From contig UQAB01000004.1 in assembly GCA_900538765.1 (NCBI GenBank), positions 1 through 64,000 of the forward strand: a stretch of DNA of 64,000 bases, written 5' to 3'. Positions 25,927 through 33,962 of this stretch are shown piece by piece (the stretch's first letter is position 1; every line of letters starts with the position of its first letter). The notes under the pieces were generated by a model. It did no database searches. It saw only the letters and a list, made by a program, of their open reading frames with translations, and had not been told where the DNA came from. This stretch comes from an uncultured Azospirillum sp. (lineage in GTDB: Bacteria > Pseudomonadota > Alphaproteobacteria > RF32 > CAG-239). The position numbers and the translations under genes are program-made.

Positions 25927-26692
25927 ATACTTCTTTTTCCTGTTCTTCAAAGCTCAGGTTTTTAGAGGCGACATCGGAGAGGGTTTGCAGGTTGATGATT
26001 AAGGTGCCGTTGAGGAGCTGATTGACGAGTTTGGGAGATAGATAAGCGAGGTTTAGGTATTTGTAAATTGTACGCTTGGTCATTTTCTCCTGTTTCATGA
26101 TGTCTTCCATCCGGATGCCTTTTTCATATAGTTTCTTAAATTTCCATGCATAGGCAAAGGCTCTGACGATGAGGTGGTTGTTGTCATTAACACTCATCAG
26201 TCCGACCTTTCCGGCGTTATAAACGTTGCTTGACAGCCCGCGGTTGATGACCACCTGTTTTTCGTAGATAATTTGGTTGTTGGCATTATCAGCAATAAAT
26301 TCCAGCGAGTTGTTGTTTTCGTTTAGCGAATCGCCGGTATAGGCCGAGAGGATTATCGGATCGGTATTAAAGAAGAAGGTCAGGCGATCTTTTTGATAGA
26401 TGATTTTGTTAATGAAGTTGCGGATAAAATTGCGTTGTGCAAAATAGTCCATATCGTTGAAGTTTATAAGTTTTAAAGCCATGGCGCTGTCTTTGTTCAG
26501 CCCGTTAAGATTGCTGTTCAGAATTTCAATTATGGCATCTTTGGCGAGCTTATCAATTTGCTCCGTGGGTAGGAACAAACCCTTAATAGAATAGTAATGT
26601 CGTTTGGTAGCTTTCTTTTTGCTGTTAGCCTGATTGGTAAAAATGGTGCCGTTGGCATCAAACAATTTCCCTGTCAACAGGTTATTTTCCAT
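25919..26692 (-). pseudogene. Serine recombinase, C-terminal remnant
   Basis: The 257 residues correspond to the C-terminal part of large serine recombinases. LLTGKLFDANGTIFTNQAN resembles the post-zinc-ribbon region, and AYAWKFKKLYEKGIRMEDIM with QEKMTKRTIYKYLNLAYLSP matches the conserved terminal segment that follows it. The N-terminal resolvase domain with the catalytic serine is absent: upstream of the ATG there is a stop in frame and no recombinase-like reading in any frame. So the gene is a decayed integrase. Its position next to tRNA-Ser(CGA) and AT-rich ORFs supports a former integrative element. Confidence 0.7.
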
Positions 26693-26963
26693 TTAAAGAC
26701 AGGCCATATTGTTGTTAATTTTAAATTCCCTGATAATTTTGAGCACGATGCTTTCGTAAGGGAATCAATTCAAGGATTTTAAGATGGTATATTGGGTAGA
26801 AACAAGGTGAATTTCCCTGTAGATTCCCTGTTATTGCAGTGAGGCGATGATGCATTTGTGATTCCGAGATAGAAAAGATTTATGGTCATCGGTGCAAAAT
26901 GTTTGTAAGTTGCTGACAATTTATTTATTGTTATGATAAATTTATCTTAGAAAAATAAAAGAT
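26693..26963. other. Island intergenic region with short repeats
   Basis: No gene recognised. The box TTCCCTG occurs three times (about 26726, 26813 and 26824). It may mark eroded recombinase sequence or recombination sites, but the copies are too short to be sure. Confidence 0.35.
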
Positions 26964-27380
26964 ATGTTTGAAAGTGAAATTCTAATGTTTGATAAATTTT
27001 TTAAGAAATCTTTGAAAAGAAATTTGAATAATGACTTTTTACCAGCGGTAGATGGAGGAGGGTACCAAATAAAAGTTCCTTATGAATATCCATTTTCAAT
27101 GTCTGATAAGAATTTGTTGGCCAGTATTCAAAAATTGGAAATAAATTATAATGAAATTTATAGAGCTACGAATCTAACTCTTTATATTAATAAGGGAGAG
27201 TATCAAAACGGAATAGTTTCGAAGATTGAAGATGTTGAACATCTAATCAGCATAGGAAAAAATGAACTTTCACGAAGAACGAATGATCTTATTTTGAAAA
27301 AATCTTTGATTATTTCAAAATGGACTTTAGCTATAGCCATTGCGTCTATGATAGTTGCAATAATTTCTATATGTAGATAG
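26964..27380 (+). CDS. Small membrane-anchored hypothetical protein in AT-rich island
   Basis: Not recognised. The 138 residues are AT-biased in codon use, with a C-terminal hydrophobic helix (about 113-135, IISKWTLAIAIASMIVAIIS) and a basic N-terminus. The middle is helical (IEDVEHLISIGKNEL). A tail-anchored topology is likely. An alternative in-frame start at 26988 would remove eight residues. A terminator follows at 27432. Confidence 0.5.
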   Translation: MFESEILMFDKFFKKSLKRNLNNDFLPAVDGGGYQIKVPYEYPFSMSDKNLLASIQKLEINYNEIYRATNLTLYINKGEYQNGIVSKIEDVEHLISIGKNELSRRTNDLILKKSLIISKWTLAIAIASMIVAIISICR

Positions 27381-27431
27381 AATTGCTCTTTCGTATGCTC
27401 AATACCGTTGAGTTTTACTACACCGCCAATT

Positions 27432-27465
27432 AAAAAATCCCGTTCATTTATGAGCGGGATTTTTT
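27432..27465. terminator. Rho-independent terminator at the island's right side
   Basis: AAAAAATCCCGTTCAT and ATGAGCGGGATTTTTT pair (one G-T) around a 2-nt apex, with T runs on both strands. It lies between the island and merR. Confidence 0.8.
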
Positions 27466-27550
27466 GCTGAGAGAGGGAATTCAGCTTCGAGGGAATCTCG
27501 CTTCATTTGACGGGATTATGGTTTGGGCATCTAATTTCGCGCCAGTTAAT

Positions 27551-27982
27551 CTATCCTTCATTAAAAAGGCGGTTTCTTTCTTCTCTGAGGCGTTTGTTGG
27601 CGGAGGCGATATCCAGGCTGCCTTTTTTGACGGCTTCTTCGTAAAGCTTGATTTTATAGTTGATTTTTTCCATGTGTTTTTGGAGTTGGGCAATTTGTTC
27701 TTCAATATGTGTTTTTTGCGCCCGGAACATATCCAAGCGGTTTTGCAGAGTTGAATCGCCTTCAATGAACCAGTCGATGTATTGTTTGATGCCTTTCAAT
27801 GGCATACCGGTTTCTTTCAGGCATTCAATCATTGCCAGCCAGCCGAGATCGCTGTCTGAAAAGATTCTCAAGCCGGAACCGCTTTTTTTGACAAAAGGCA
27901 GCAGCCCTTCCTTTTCATAATAACGCAATGTGTGTGTCGACAGACCGGTTTTCTGTGCAACTTGTCCGATAGAATATCCCAT
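27551..27982 (-). CDS. MerR-family transcriptional regulator
   Basis: DNA-binding regulator of 143 residues. The winged HTH is at the N-terminus (YSIGQVAQKTGLSTHTLRYY, residues about 3-22), then EKEGLLPF and a dimerising coiled coil to about residue 115. No cysteine pattern of metal or redox MerR sensors is seen, so the signal is probably an organic ligand. ATG 27982 is chosen because AAGGAGG stands 8 bp upstream; ORF extension to 28015 lacks an SD. It is divergent from the DXS-like operon, with two 16-bp dyads between them. Confidence 0.85.
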   Translation of the reverse strand: MGYSIGQVAQKTGLSTHTLRYYEKEGLLPFVKKSGSGLRIFSDSDLGWLAMIECLKETGMPLKGIKQYIDWFIEGDSTLQNRLDMFRAQKTHIEEQIAQLQKHMEKINYKIKLYEEAVKKGSLDIASANKRLREERNRLFNEG

Positions 27983-28046
27983 GGTTTCTTTCCTCCTTAG
28001 GCATACGCTAAGCACAAATTATATCGCTTGTCAATCTTATTTTAAC

Positions 28047-28062
28047 TTAGAGCTAACTCTAA
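28047..28062. promoter_or_regulatory. MerR-type operator dyad 1
   Basis: TTAGAGCTAACTCTAA is a near-perfect palindrome related to the 28101-28116 dyad, differing only at the centre. It lies nearer the merR start and is a candidate autoregulatory site. Confidence 0.65.
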
Positions 28063-28095
28063 AATAAAAAAGTTTTTAAAATTGCAAAATAATGC

Positions 28096-28126
28096 TTGAC
28101 TTAGAGTTAACTCTAAAATTTATGAT
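28096..28126 (+). promoter_or_regulatory. MerR-type promoter and operator dyad 2
   Basis: TTGACT (28096-28101) and TATGAT (28121-28126) are separated by 19 bp, the long spacer typical of MerR-activated promoters. The perfect palindrome TTAGAGTTAACTCTAA (28101-28116) fills the spacer. The start of the DXS-like gene is 44 bp downstream. Strong positional evidence that the divergent regulator activates this operon. Confidence 0.78.
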
Positions 28127-28169
28127 GTGCTTAAATTCGAATCATGTCATAAAAGAACAGGAGAAATAA

Positions 28170-29921
28170 ATGTCTTATTTGGAAAAAATCAATTCACCCA
28201 AAGATGTTAAGTTGCTTAATGAAAAGGAAATGGAAGCCTTGGCCGGGGAAATCCGTACCGCTGTTTTGAACCGTGACAGTAAAATCGGCGGCCATGTCGG
28301 TCCGAATCTCGGAATTGTGGAAGCGACTATTGCGTTGCATTATGTTTTTGATTCGCCAACAGATAAGATTGTTTATGATGTTTCTCACCAATGTTATCCG
28401 CACAAGCTTTTGACCGGTCGACAGAGAGGTTTTTTGACCGAGGCGGGAATGGCTGAAATTTCCGGCTATACGAATCCGGCGGAAAGCGAACATGACAATT
28501 TTATTATCGGACATACGTCAACGTCTGTCAGTTTGGCCTGCGGTTTGGCTAAAGCGCGCGATATCAGAGGCGAAAAATACAATGTTATTGCCGTTATCGG
28601 CGATGGTTCCCTGAGTGGCGGCGAGGCTTTGGAAGGTTTCAGCAACGCGGCCGTTTTAGGCAGCAATATCATTATTATTGTTAATGACAATGAGATGTCG
28701 ATTGCCGAGAATCACGGCGGTTTGTATACGAATCTGCGTCTGTTGCGCGAAACGAACGGCCAGGCAGAGTGCAATATGTTTAAGGCTTTGGGATTTGATT
28801 ATCACTATGTGGCGGACGGTAATTCCATTAAACAGATGACAGCGGTTTTGTCGTCGGTGAAAGATACGCCGCGGCCGACAGTGGTACATATTCATACTCT
28901 TAAAGGAAAAGGTTATGCTTTTGCCGAGGAGAATAAAGAGAAATGGCACTGGAATCTGCCTTTTGATATTGAAAGCGGCGAAGTAACCATCAATTTTGGC
29001 GATGGTGAAAATTATAACGATATTACGGCGAATTATTTGCTTAATAAGGTGTCCGAAGATAACAAAGTTGTCGTTGTCAATGCGGGAACGCCGGGTGCTT
29101 TTGGGCTGGATGCCGAAAGGCGCCGGAAATTCGGTGTCAATTATGTCGATGTCGGTATTGCCGAAGAGCATGCTGTGGCAATGACGTCGGCTTTGGCCAA
29201 AGGCGGCTGCAAGCCGGTGTATATGGTTTGGAGCTCCTTTGTACAGCGGACATATGACCAGTTGGCGCAGGATTTGGCGATTAATAATAATCCGGCGGTT
29301 ATTCTGGTCTTTTCCGGTGCGATTTCGAGTATGGACGTGACGCATTTGGGGTGTTTTGATATTCCGCTGATTTCCAATATTCCGAATATTGTTTATCTGG
29401 CGCCGACGACAAAAGAAGAATATCTGGCAATGCTGGAATGGGGAATCGAGCAGACGGCGCATCCGGTGGTTATTCGTGTGCCGACTTATGTGACTTATGC
29501 CAAAGGTATGGTTGACAAGGCGTATGACCATTTGAACACTTCTGTGGTGACGCAGGCGGGAAAAGACGTGGCTCTTCTCGGTTTAGGAAGCTTTTTTGAT
29601 TTGGCGGAGAAAGCCGCTGCGGAACTAAAAAAGCACGGTATTACGGCGACAGTGGTTAACCCGCGCTATATTACCGGTTTGGACGAGGCTTTGTTGGAAA
29701 GCCTGAAGGCCGGGCATAAGGTTGTTGCCTCTTTGGAAGACGGTGTGCTGAACGGTGGTTTCGGCGAAAAAGTCGCCAGATTTTACGGGGACAGCGCAAT
29801 GAAGGTTTTGGCTTTCGGCGCCAAGAAGGAATTTACCGACAGGGTTTCTTTGGACGAACTGTATCAGCGCTATCATCTGACGCCGGAACTGATTGCAGCG
29901 GATATTTTGAAAGTATTGTAA
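28170..29921 (+). CDS. DXS-like thiamine-diphosphate enzyme with altered substrate site
   Basis: Transketolase-fold enzyme of 583 residues resembling 1-deoxyxylulose-5-phosphate synthase. The cofactor motif GDGSLSGGEALEGFSNA (about residues 152-168), the histidine region GGHVGPNLGIVEATIALHY, VYDVSHQCYPHKLLTGR and the catalytic glutamate VGIAEEHAVAMTSA are all present. Aligned without gaps to E. coli DXS from H431 (here H392), R420 becomes F381 and R478 becomes T439. Those two arginines bind the phosphate of glyceraldehyde-3-phosphate, so an unphosphorylated or different acceptor is likely. It is first in a MerR-controlled operon with flavodoxin, phosphoesterase, cupin and CMD genes. True DXS activity is doubtful. 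Confidence 0.8.
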   Translation: MSYLEKINSPKDVKLLNEKEMEALAGEIRTAVLNRDSKIGGHVGPNLGIVEATIALHYVFDSPTDKIVYDVSHQCYPHKLLTGRQRGFLTEAGMAEISGYTNPAESEHDNFIIGHTSTSVSLACGLAKARDIRGEKYNVIAVIGDGSLSGGEALEGFSNAAVLGSNIIIIVNDNEMSIAENHGGLYTNLRLLRETNGQAECNMFKALGFDYHYVADGNSIKQMTAVLSSVKDTPRPTVVHIHTLKGKGYAFAEENKEKWHWNLPFDIESGEVTINFGDGENYNDITANYLLNKVSEDNKVVVVNAGTPGAFGLDAERRRKFGVNYVDVGIAEEHAVAMTSALAKGGCKPVYMVWSSFVQRTYDQLAQDLAINNNPAVILVFSGAISSMDVTHLGCFDIPLISNIPNIVYLAPTTKEEYLAMLEWGIEQTAHPVVIRVPTYVTYAKGMVDKAYDHLNTSVVTQAGKDVALLGLGSFFDLAEKAAAELKKHGITATVVNPRYITGLDEALLESLKAGHKVVASLEDGVLNGGFGEKVARFYGDSAMKVLAFGAKKEFTDRVSLDELYQRYHLTPELIAADILKVL

Positions 29922-29940
29922 TTTCAGGGAGGATAAATAT

Positions 29941-30519
29941 ATGAAAAAAACAGGTTTTTTAGGCTTATTACTTGCTTTAGCCGGCATTTTATTCGGTATG
30001 TCGGCTACGGCACAGACAACAGGGGAGGAAAAGTTACCTATGGCAAATTCCAAAATTTTAATCGCTTATTATTCTTTATCCGGCAATACGCGGGAAGTGG
30101 CGGAAGCCATTCGCGAGAAAACCGGCGGCGATTTGTTCGAGATACAGACGGTTTCCGCTTATCCGGCGGCGTATAATGAACAAACCGAGCAGGCTAAGAA
30201 AGAAATCAGCGAAAATTATCGTCCCGAGCTGAAAAACAAAGTTGCGAACATGGCACAGTATGATGTCGTTTTTATCGGTTCTCCAAACTGGTGGGGGACG
30301 ATTACGCCGGCAGTCAGCAGTTTTATCGAGAGTTCCGATTTGTCGGGAAAGACGGTTGTGCCGTTTATTACGCATGGCGGCGGCGGTGTGCAGAATACGG
30401 TTAAGAATCTGAAGGCGCAGTGCCGGGGCTGTAAAGTCAGCGACAATCCGTGGGTTGGTTACGGCAGTCGTACTTTGGGTATTTCCGGCTGGCTTGAAGA
30501 CGTAGGTTTGGCAAAATGA
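29941..30519 (+). CDS. Exported flavodoxin
   Basis: The 192-residue protein has a signal peptide (residues about 1-24, ending SATAQ) followed by a flavodoxin fold. The FMN phosphate loop is YYSLSGNTREVAEAI (about 44-58). The aromatic-rich loop SPNWWGTITPAVSSF and the 90s-type loop THGGGGVQNT also contact flavin in this family. It should carry electrons in the periplasm, which is unusual since flavodoxins are normally cytoplasmic; lipoprotein anchoring is not indicated because there is no Cys at the cleavage site. It begins 19 bp after the DXS-like gene and overlaps the next gene by 4 bp. Confidence 0.82.
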   Translation: MKKTGFLGLLLALAGILFGMSATAQTTGEEKLPMANSKILIAYYSLSGNTREVAEAIREKTGGDLFEIQTVSAYPAAYNEQTEQAKKEISENYRPELKNKVANMAQYDVVFIGSPNWWGTITPAVSSFIESSDLSGKTVVPFITHGGGGVQNTVKNLKAQCRGCKVSDNPWVGYGSRTLGISGWLEDVGLAK

Positions 30520-31664
30520 ACCACGCAACTGAAACCGAGGCTATGATGCTGGCATTTTCGCTGGTTACTTCTCTTTTGGGATGTCTTGTAACGTCTTATT
30601 TGTTTTTCCGTTACACATGGTGTTTTGAGCTGGGATATGTTCGTCGGGGGCTGCTCTGGGGCGTTTTTCTGGCGGCAGGGTGCATTCCGCTGTTTATCTC
30701 TTATGAAGCGGAGATTTTTTTAGGCCGGATGTATCCATTTTACCGTTATGCTCTGTATTTTGTTTTTGTTGCCTGCCTGCTGTTGTTTTGTTTGACGCTG
30801 GCAACGGATTTTGTTCTGTGGGTGTTGTCTTATACGCCTTGGGTCGCAAAGGTGGGCAAGTGGGCGAAATATGCCGGCGGATTTAACATTGCTTTGGCTT
30901 TGGTTTGTTGTGTTTATGCTTTGTATGCCGGAATGAAAGTTCCGGCTGTTGAAGAGGTGACAGTCGTTTCGGATAAGATAAAGAATGAGCGGAAAATTGT
31001 CGTGCTCAGCGATATTCATATTCACCGGGTTATCAACCCGGAAAAGGTGGAAGCAATTGTTGCCGCGGCGAATGCGCAACAGCCGGATATTGTTTTGCTG
31101 GCAGGAGACATTATTGACGATGATGTCGGCAAGGTGTCTGACATAAGCGTTTTGCTGAAAGGGCTTAAAGCCAAAGAGGGTATTTATTTTGTGACCGGTA
31201 ACCATGAATTTTACGCCGGATACCGGGCAGCGGTTCGCGAGATGGAAAGTATGGGCTTTGTTTTTCTGGAAAACAACGGCGTGTCCCTCGGCGATATTTT
31301 TGTGGCGGGAATTCCCGATTGTACGGCCGGCGGTATGCTCGGCAAGAACGCGGATGTTTCCCGGGCTTTTGTCGGGGCGGATACAGGGCAGTTCCGGTTG
31401 TTAATGTCCCACACACCGGCTGATTTCGGAAAGGAGAATCTTTTTGATCTGGAAGTTTCCGGTCATACGCACGGCGGACAGATTTTTCCGTTCCATATTC
31501 CGGCGAAGTTGAAAAACAAGTATCTGGCGGGAAAGTACCGGATGGAAAACGGCGCCGAAATTTATGTAACGCGGGGGGCCGGGCAGTGGGGACCCCAGAT
31601 GCGCCTGTTGGCACCGTCAGAAATTACGGTTCTAATTTTAAAACCTGAAAAGGAAGAAAAATGA
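30516..31664 (+). CDS. Membrane metallophosphoesterase (YkuE-like)
   Basis: The 382-residue protein has four helices in the first ~145 residues, then a calcineurin-like phosphoesterase domain. Metal motifs are VLSDIHIH (about 164-171), LLAGDIIDDD, GNHEFY, SHTPADF and SGHTHGGQ. It probably hydrolyses a phosphodiester or lipid-linked phosphate outside the cytoplasmic membrane. It is translationally coupled to the flavodoxin gene by ATGA overlap and to the cupin gene by another 4-bp overlap. The tight coupling indicates a shared pathway, whose substrate is not identifiable. Confidence 0.85.
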   Translation: MNHATETEAMMLAFSLVTSLLGCLVTSYLFFRYTWCFELGYVRRGLLWGVFLAAGCIPLFISYEAEIFLGRMYPFYRYALYFVFVACLLLFCLTLATDFVLWVLSYTPWVAKVGKWAKYAGGFNIALALVCCVYALYAGMKVPAVEEVTVVSDKIKNERKIVVLSDIHIHRVINPEKVEAIVAAANAQQPDIVLLAGDIIDDDVGKVSDISVLLKGLKAKEGIYFVTGNHEFYAGYRAAVREMESMGFVFLENNGVSLGDIFVAGIPDCTAGGMLGKNADVSRAFVGADTGQFRLLMSHTPADFGKENLFDLEVSGHTHGGQIFPFHIPAKLKNKYLAGKYRMENGAEIYVTRGAGQWGPQMRLLAPSEITVLILKPEKEEK

Positions 31665-32134
31665 TAAAGATATTCAGTTGTGTTTTAATGATGGGAATGT
31701 GTCTGCATTCCTCTTTTACGGAGGCAAAAGAAATGAAAAAGGCGCCGATTGATACGGTTTTTGAACAAGGCGAATCCAATCCTTACGGACAATATTTTAC
31801 CGGCCAGACTTATCTGACAATGTTGAATGGCAGGGATGACGTTTTTAACGCGCCGATAGGCAATGTGACGTTTGAGCCAGGGGCACGGACAAATTGGCAC
31901 AAGCACAGCGGCGGGCAGATTCTTCTGGTTTTGAACGGGGAAGGGCGTTATCAGGAAAAAGGAAAGGATATTCGGGTGTTGCGCAAAGGCGACGTTGTCC
32001 GAATTGTACCGAATATCGAACACTGGCACGGAGCGGCGCCGGACAGTTGGATGACGCATATTTCTTTGGAAACAAATGTTCCTGATAATGTGACAACCTG
32101 GCTGGAACCGGTCAGTGATGCGGAATATAAATAA
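31661..32134 (+). CDS. Exported cupin protein
   Basis: The 157-residue protein begins with a signal peptide (MIKIFSCVLMMGMCLHSSF) and contains one cupin barrel. Metal ligands are visible in WHKHSGGQILLVLNGEG (His, His, and a downstream residue) and in PNIEHWHGAAP. Such cupins accompany carboxymuconolactone-decarboxylase-like proteins in many MerR-linked clusters and are often annotated as quercetin-dioxygenase-like or isomerase-like, without proven function here. It overlaps the previous gene by 4 bp and abuts the next. Confidence 0.8.
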   Translation: MIKIFSCVLMMGMCLHSSFTEAKEMKKAPIDTVFEQGESNPYGQYFTGQTYLTMLNGRDDVFNAPIGNVTFEPGARTNWHKHSGGQILLVLNGEGRYQEKGKDIRVLRKGDVVRIVPNIEHWHGAAPDSWMTHISLETNVPDNVTTWLEPVSDAEYK

Positions 32135-32920
32135 ATGAAGAAAATTTTGGGCGTTATTGTTGTGTTGGCGATTGCAGCGGTGGTTGCGCTTTTGATGCCG
32201 GCAGAAAGAAAGGAGAACGGGATGCAGCGTTTGAACAGAACAGATCCTGAATTTGTGGCAATTTGGAATAATTTGCAGCAGTCGGAGGCGATATTGCATA
32301 ACAGTTTAGGTGAAAAAGAGCGGCTTTTGCTTATTTTGGCTTCCAATATTGCGACGCAGTCTGCGGGAATGTATCAGGAAACATTGGCAAAGGCGTTGGA
32401 AAAAGGTATTTCGCCAGTTGAGATCAAAGAGGTTTTGTATCATGCCGTTCCTTATGCCGGCGGCGCAAAGGTTTATGGTTTTCTGTTGTTGACGAATGAG
32501 CTCTTTGCAGAACGAGGAATTAAACTGCCGACGGAAGCTCAGGGAACGGTTTCTCAGCAGACGCGTTTTGACAAAGGGCTGGCAGTTCAGAAAGGAATTT
32601 TCGGCGAGCAGATTGACCGAATGCGCGCCGGGGCGCCGGCAGGGCAGAAACATATTCAGGACTTTTTGTCGGCCAACTGTTTTGGCGATTATTATACAAG
32701 AAAAGGCCTGGATATCAAGCAGCGGGAACTGCTGACGTTCAGTATTCTTATTTCCATGGGCGGAGCAGATGCTCAAGTCAGAGGCCATGTTCAGGGTAAT
32801 GCCAATGTCGGTAACGGAAAAGAAACCCTGGTTGATGCGGTTACGGTTTTGCTGCCGTTTATCGGCTATCCGCGTTCATTGAATGCGCTGGCCGCAATTA
32901 ATGAAATTCTTCCAGATTAA
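32135..32920 (+). CDS. Carboxymuconolactone decarboxylase-like protein, two domains, exported
   Basis: The 261-residue protein has an N-terminal hydrophobic signal or anchor (residues about 2-21) followed by two CMD-type helical units (about 50-135 and 170-255). The pattern ERLLLILASNIATQSAGM with ISPVEIKEVLYHAVPYAGG is the CMD signature. The AhpD CxxC redox pair is absent from both units. It is the last gene of the MerR operon, followed by a terminator about 24 bp on. A role as a lactone or redox enzyme acting with the exported cupin is inference. Confidence 0.8.
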   Translation: MKKILGVIVVLAIAAVVALLMPAERKENGMQRLNRTDPEFVAIWNNLQQSEAILHNSLGEKERLLLILASNIATQSAGMYQETLAKALEKGISPVEIKEVLYHAVPYAGGAKVYGFLLLTNELFAERGIKLPTEAQGTVSQQTRFDKGLAVQKGIFGEQIDRMRAGAPAGQKHIQDFLSANCFGDYYTRKGLDIKQRELLTFSILISMGGADAQVRGHVQGNANVGNGKETLVDAVTVLLPFIGYPRSLNALAAINEILPD

Positions 32921-33257
32921 GATAAACGCGGAAAGTATTTTAGAGCACAGTTTTTTCAAGCTGTGCTTTTTCTTTAAAATAACTCTTGCCAATCTGTTTT
33001 TTTGTTTTTACTATGAAAGTAATTTTATATTATATATAGAATTAGAGTTTGTGGTTTGAAGCCTTGGCAAGCTTTTTATTATCGGCTGGGTAGGGAAAAG
33101 CATCGTTGTTTTATCATGTTTTACAGGTGCCGCCAAAGAATATATCTCCGGCTTTTTTGGCCGGGGAGCTTTCGCGCAGGTAGGCAGAAGGGTTATTCCG
33201 ATGATATATTTGTCAATTCTTCGGCTGCTTTTTATTTTAACGGAAAGGTAAAAAATC
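32921..33257. other. Intergenic stretch with terminator and a start-less open frame
   Basis: It contains the operon terminator (32944-32972) and, from about 33055 to 33243, an open plus-strand frame reading LGKLFIIGWVGKSIVVLS and later GFFGRGAFAQVGRRVIPMIY. It has no ATG, GTG or TTG at a sensible place. It may be a gene fragment or chance. A CCGGC/GCCGG hairpin (about 33149-33165) is also present. Confidence 0.35.
32944..32972 (+). terminator. Terminator of the MerR-controlled operon
   Basis: AGCACAG (32944-32950) and CTGTGCT (32961-32967) form a stem followed by a T run. Confidence 0.75.
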
Positions 33258-33815
33258 ATGTTTTTATATTTTGCATTAACATTTGCCGTAGCAGCCTGTC
33301 TGTTTGAGCTTTATTTATTAATCAGTTATGTTCGCTGCCGGGGAAAATATCTGCCGTTTGTTATTTCGTTCGGCCGGGTGAAGCGTGACCTTCTGCAGAA
33401 AGCCGAAGAAGTTTTGGCCGGAGAGGAGGAGAGCGTTGATGTTGTTGATTTGGGGTGCGGAAGCGGCAGTTTACTGGTGCCTTTGGCCAAGAAGTTTCCC
33501 CAACACCGTTTTTATGGCTATGAATGGGACGCGCTGCCGTTCTTTCTGGTAAAAAAACGAACCGGAAAATTGAATAATCTGCATATATACAAAAAGGACT
33601 TTATGAAGGAAGATCTCAGCAGGTACAAGCTATTGTTGTGCAATGTCGGCAATGGTCTGGAACAGGAGCTGGGACGGAAGTTGAATGCGGAAATATCCGC
33701 TGACGCCATTGTTCTGTCGGAGATGTTCCGACTGGCAATTTTGCGGGAAAAAGAAATTTTTCCATCGCGTTTGTGGGGTTTGCGGGTTAATGTTTTTTGG
33801 TATGTCCGCCGTTGA
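33258..33815 (+). CDS. Membrane-anchored class I SAM-dependent methyltransferase-like protein
   Basis: The 185 residues start with one helix (about 2-25) and continue with a Rossmann methyltransferase core. Motif I is VVDLGCGSGSLLVPLAKKFP (about 62-81), the acidic residue after beta 2 is in YGYEWDALPF, and a motif II/III-like KLLLCNVGNGLEQEL follows. The fold lacks much of the usual C-terminal half, so it is a minimal version. The target is unknown. It stands alone between the terminator at 32944 and the M16 gene. Confidence 0.7.
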   Translation: MFLYFALTFAVAACLFELYLLISYVRCRGKYLPFVISFGRVKRDLLQKAEEVLAGEEESVDVVDLGCGSGSLLVPLAKKFPQHRFYGYEWDALPFFLVKKRTGKLNNLHIYKKDFMKEDLSRYKLLLCNVGNGLEQELGRKLNAEISADAIVLSEMFRLAILREKEIFPSRLWGLRVNVFWYVRR

Positions 33816-33885
33816 GAACGGGATGAATATGGAATGGATATGTCCGGTTTTCCTGAATTTTGTTTAACGGTACATTAATTTATTA

Positions 33886-33917
33886 TTGACAAAATTTAGA
33901 AAAGGTATTACGACTCT
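33886..33917 (+). promoter_or_regulatory. Possible promoter of the M16 gene
   Basis: TTGACA (33886-33891), a perfect -35 hexamer, stands in an AT-rich region 72 bp before the M16 start. The -10 is uncertain (TATTAC after 14 bp or TACGAC after 17 bp). Confidence 0.35.
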
Positions 33918-33962
33918 TGTCGTGTTTAATATTTTTATGTTTAATTATAAAATTATAATTTT

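Noticed and set aside
25119..27430. attL/attR duplication for the AT-rich island (CCGCCA plus AATTAAAAA at both sides)
   Set aside because: The shared bases are few and interrupted by an insertion; too weak to call an attachment site.
28656..29531. 291-residue minus-strand open frame
   Set aside because: Antisense shadow of the DXS-like gene, with implausible His/Arg/Asn-rich composition.
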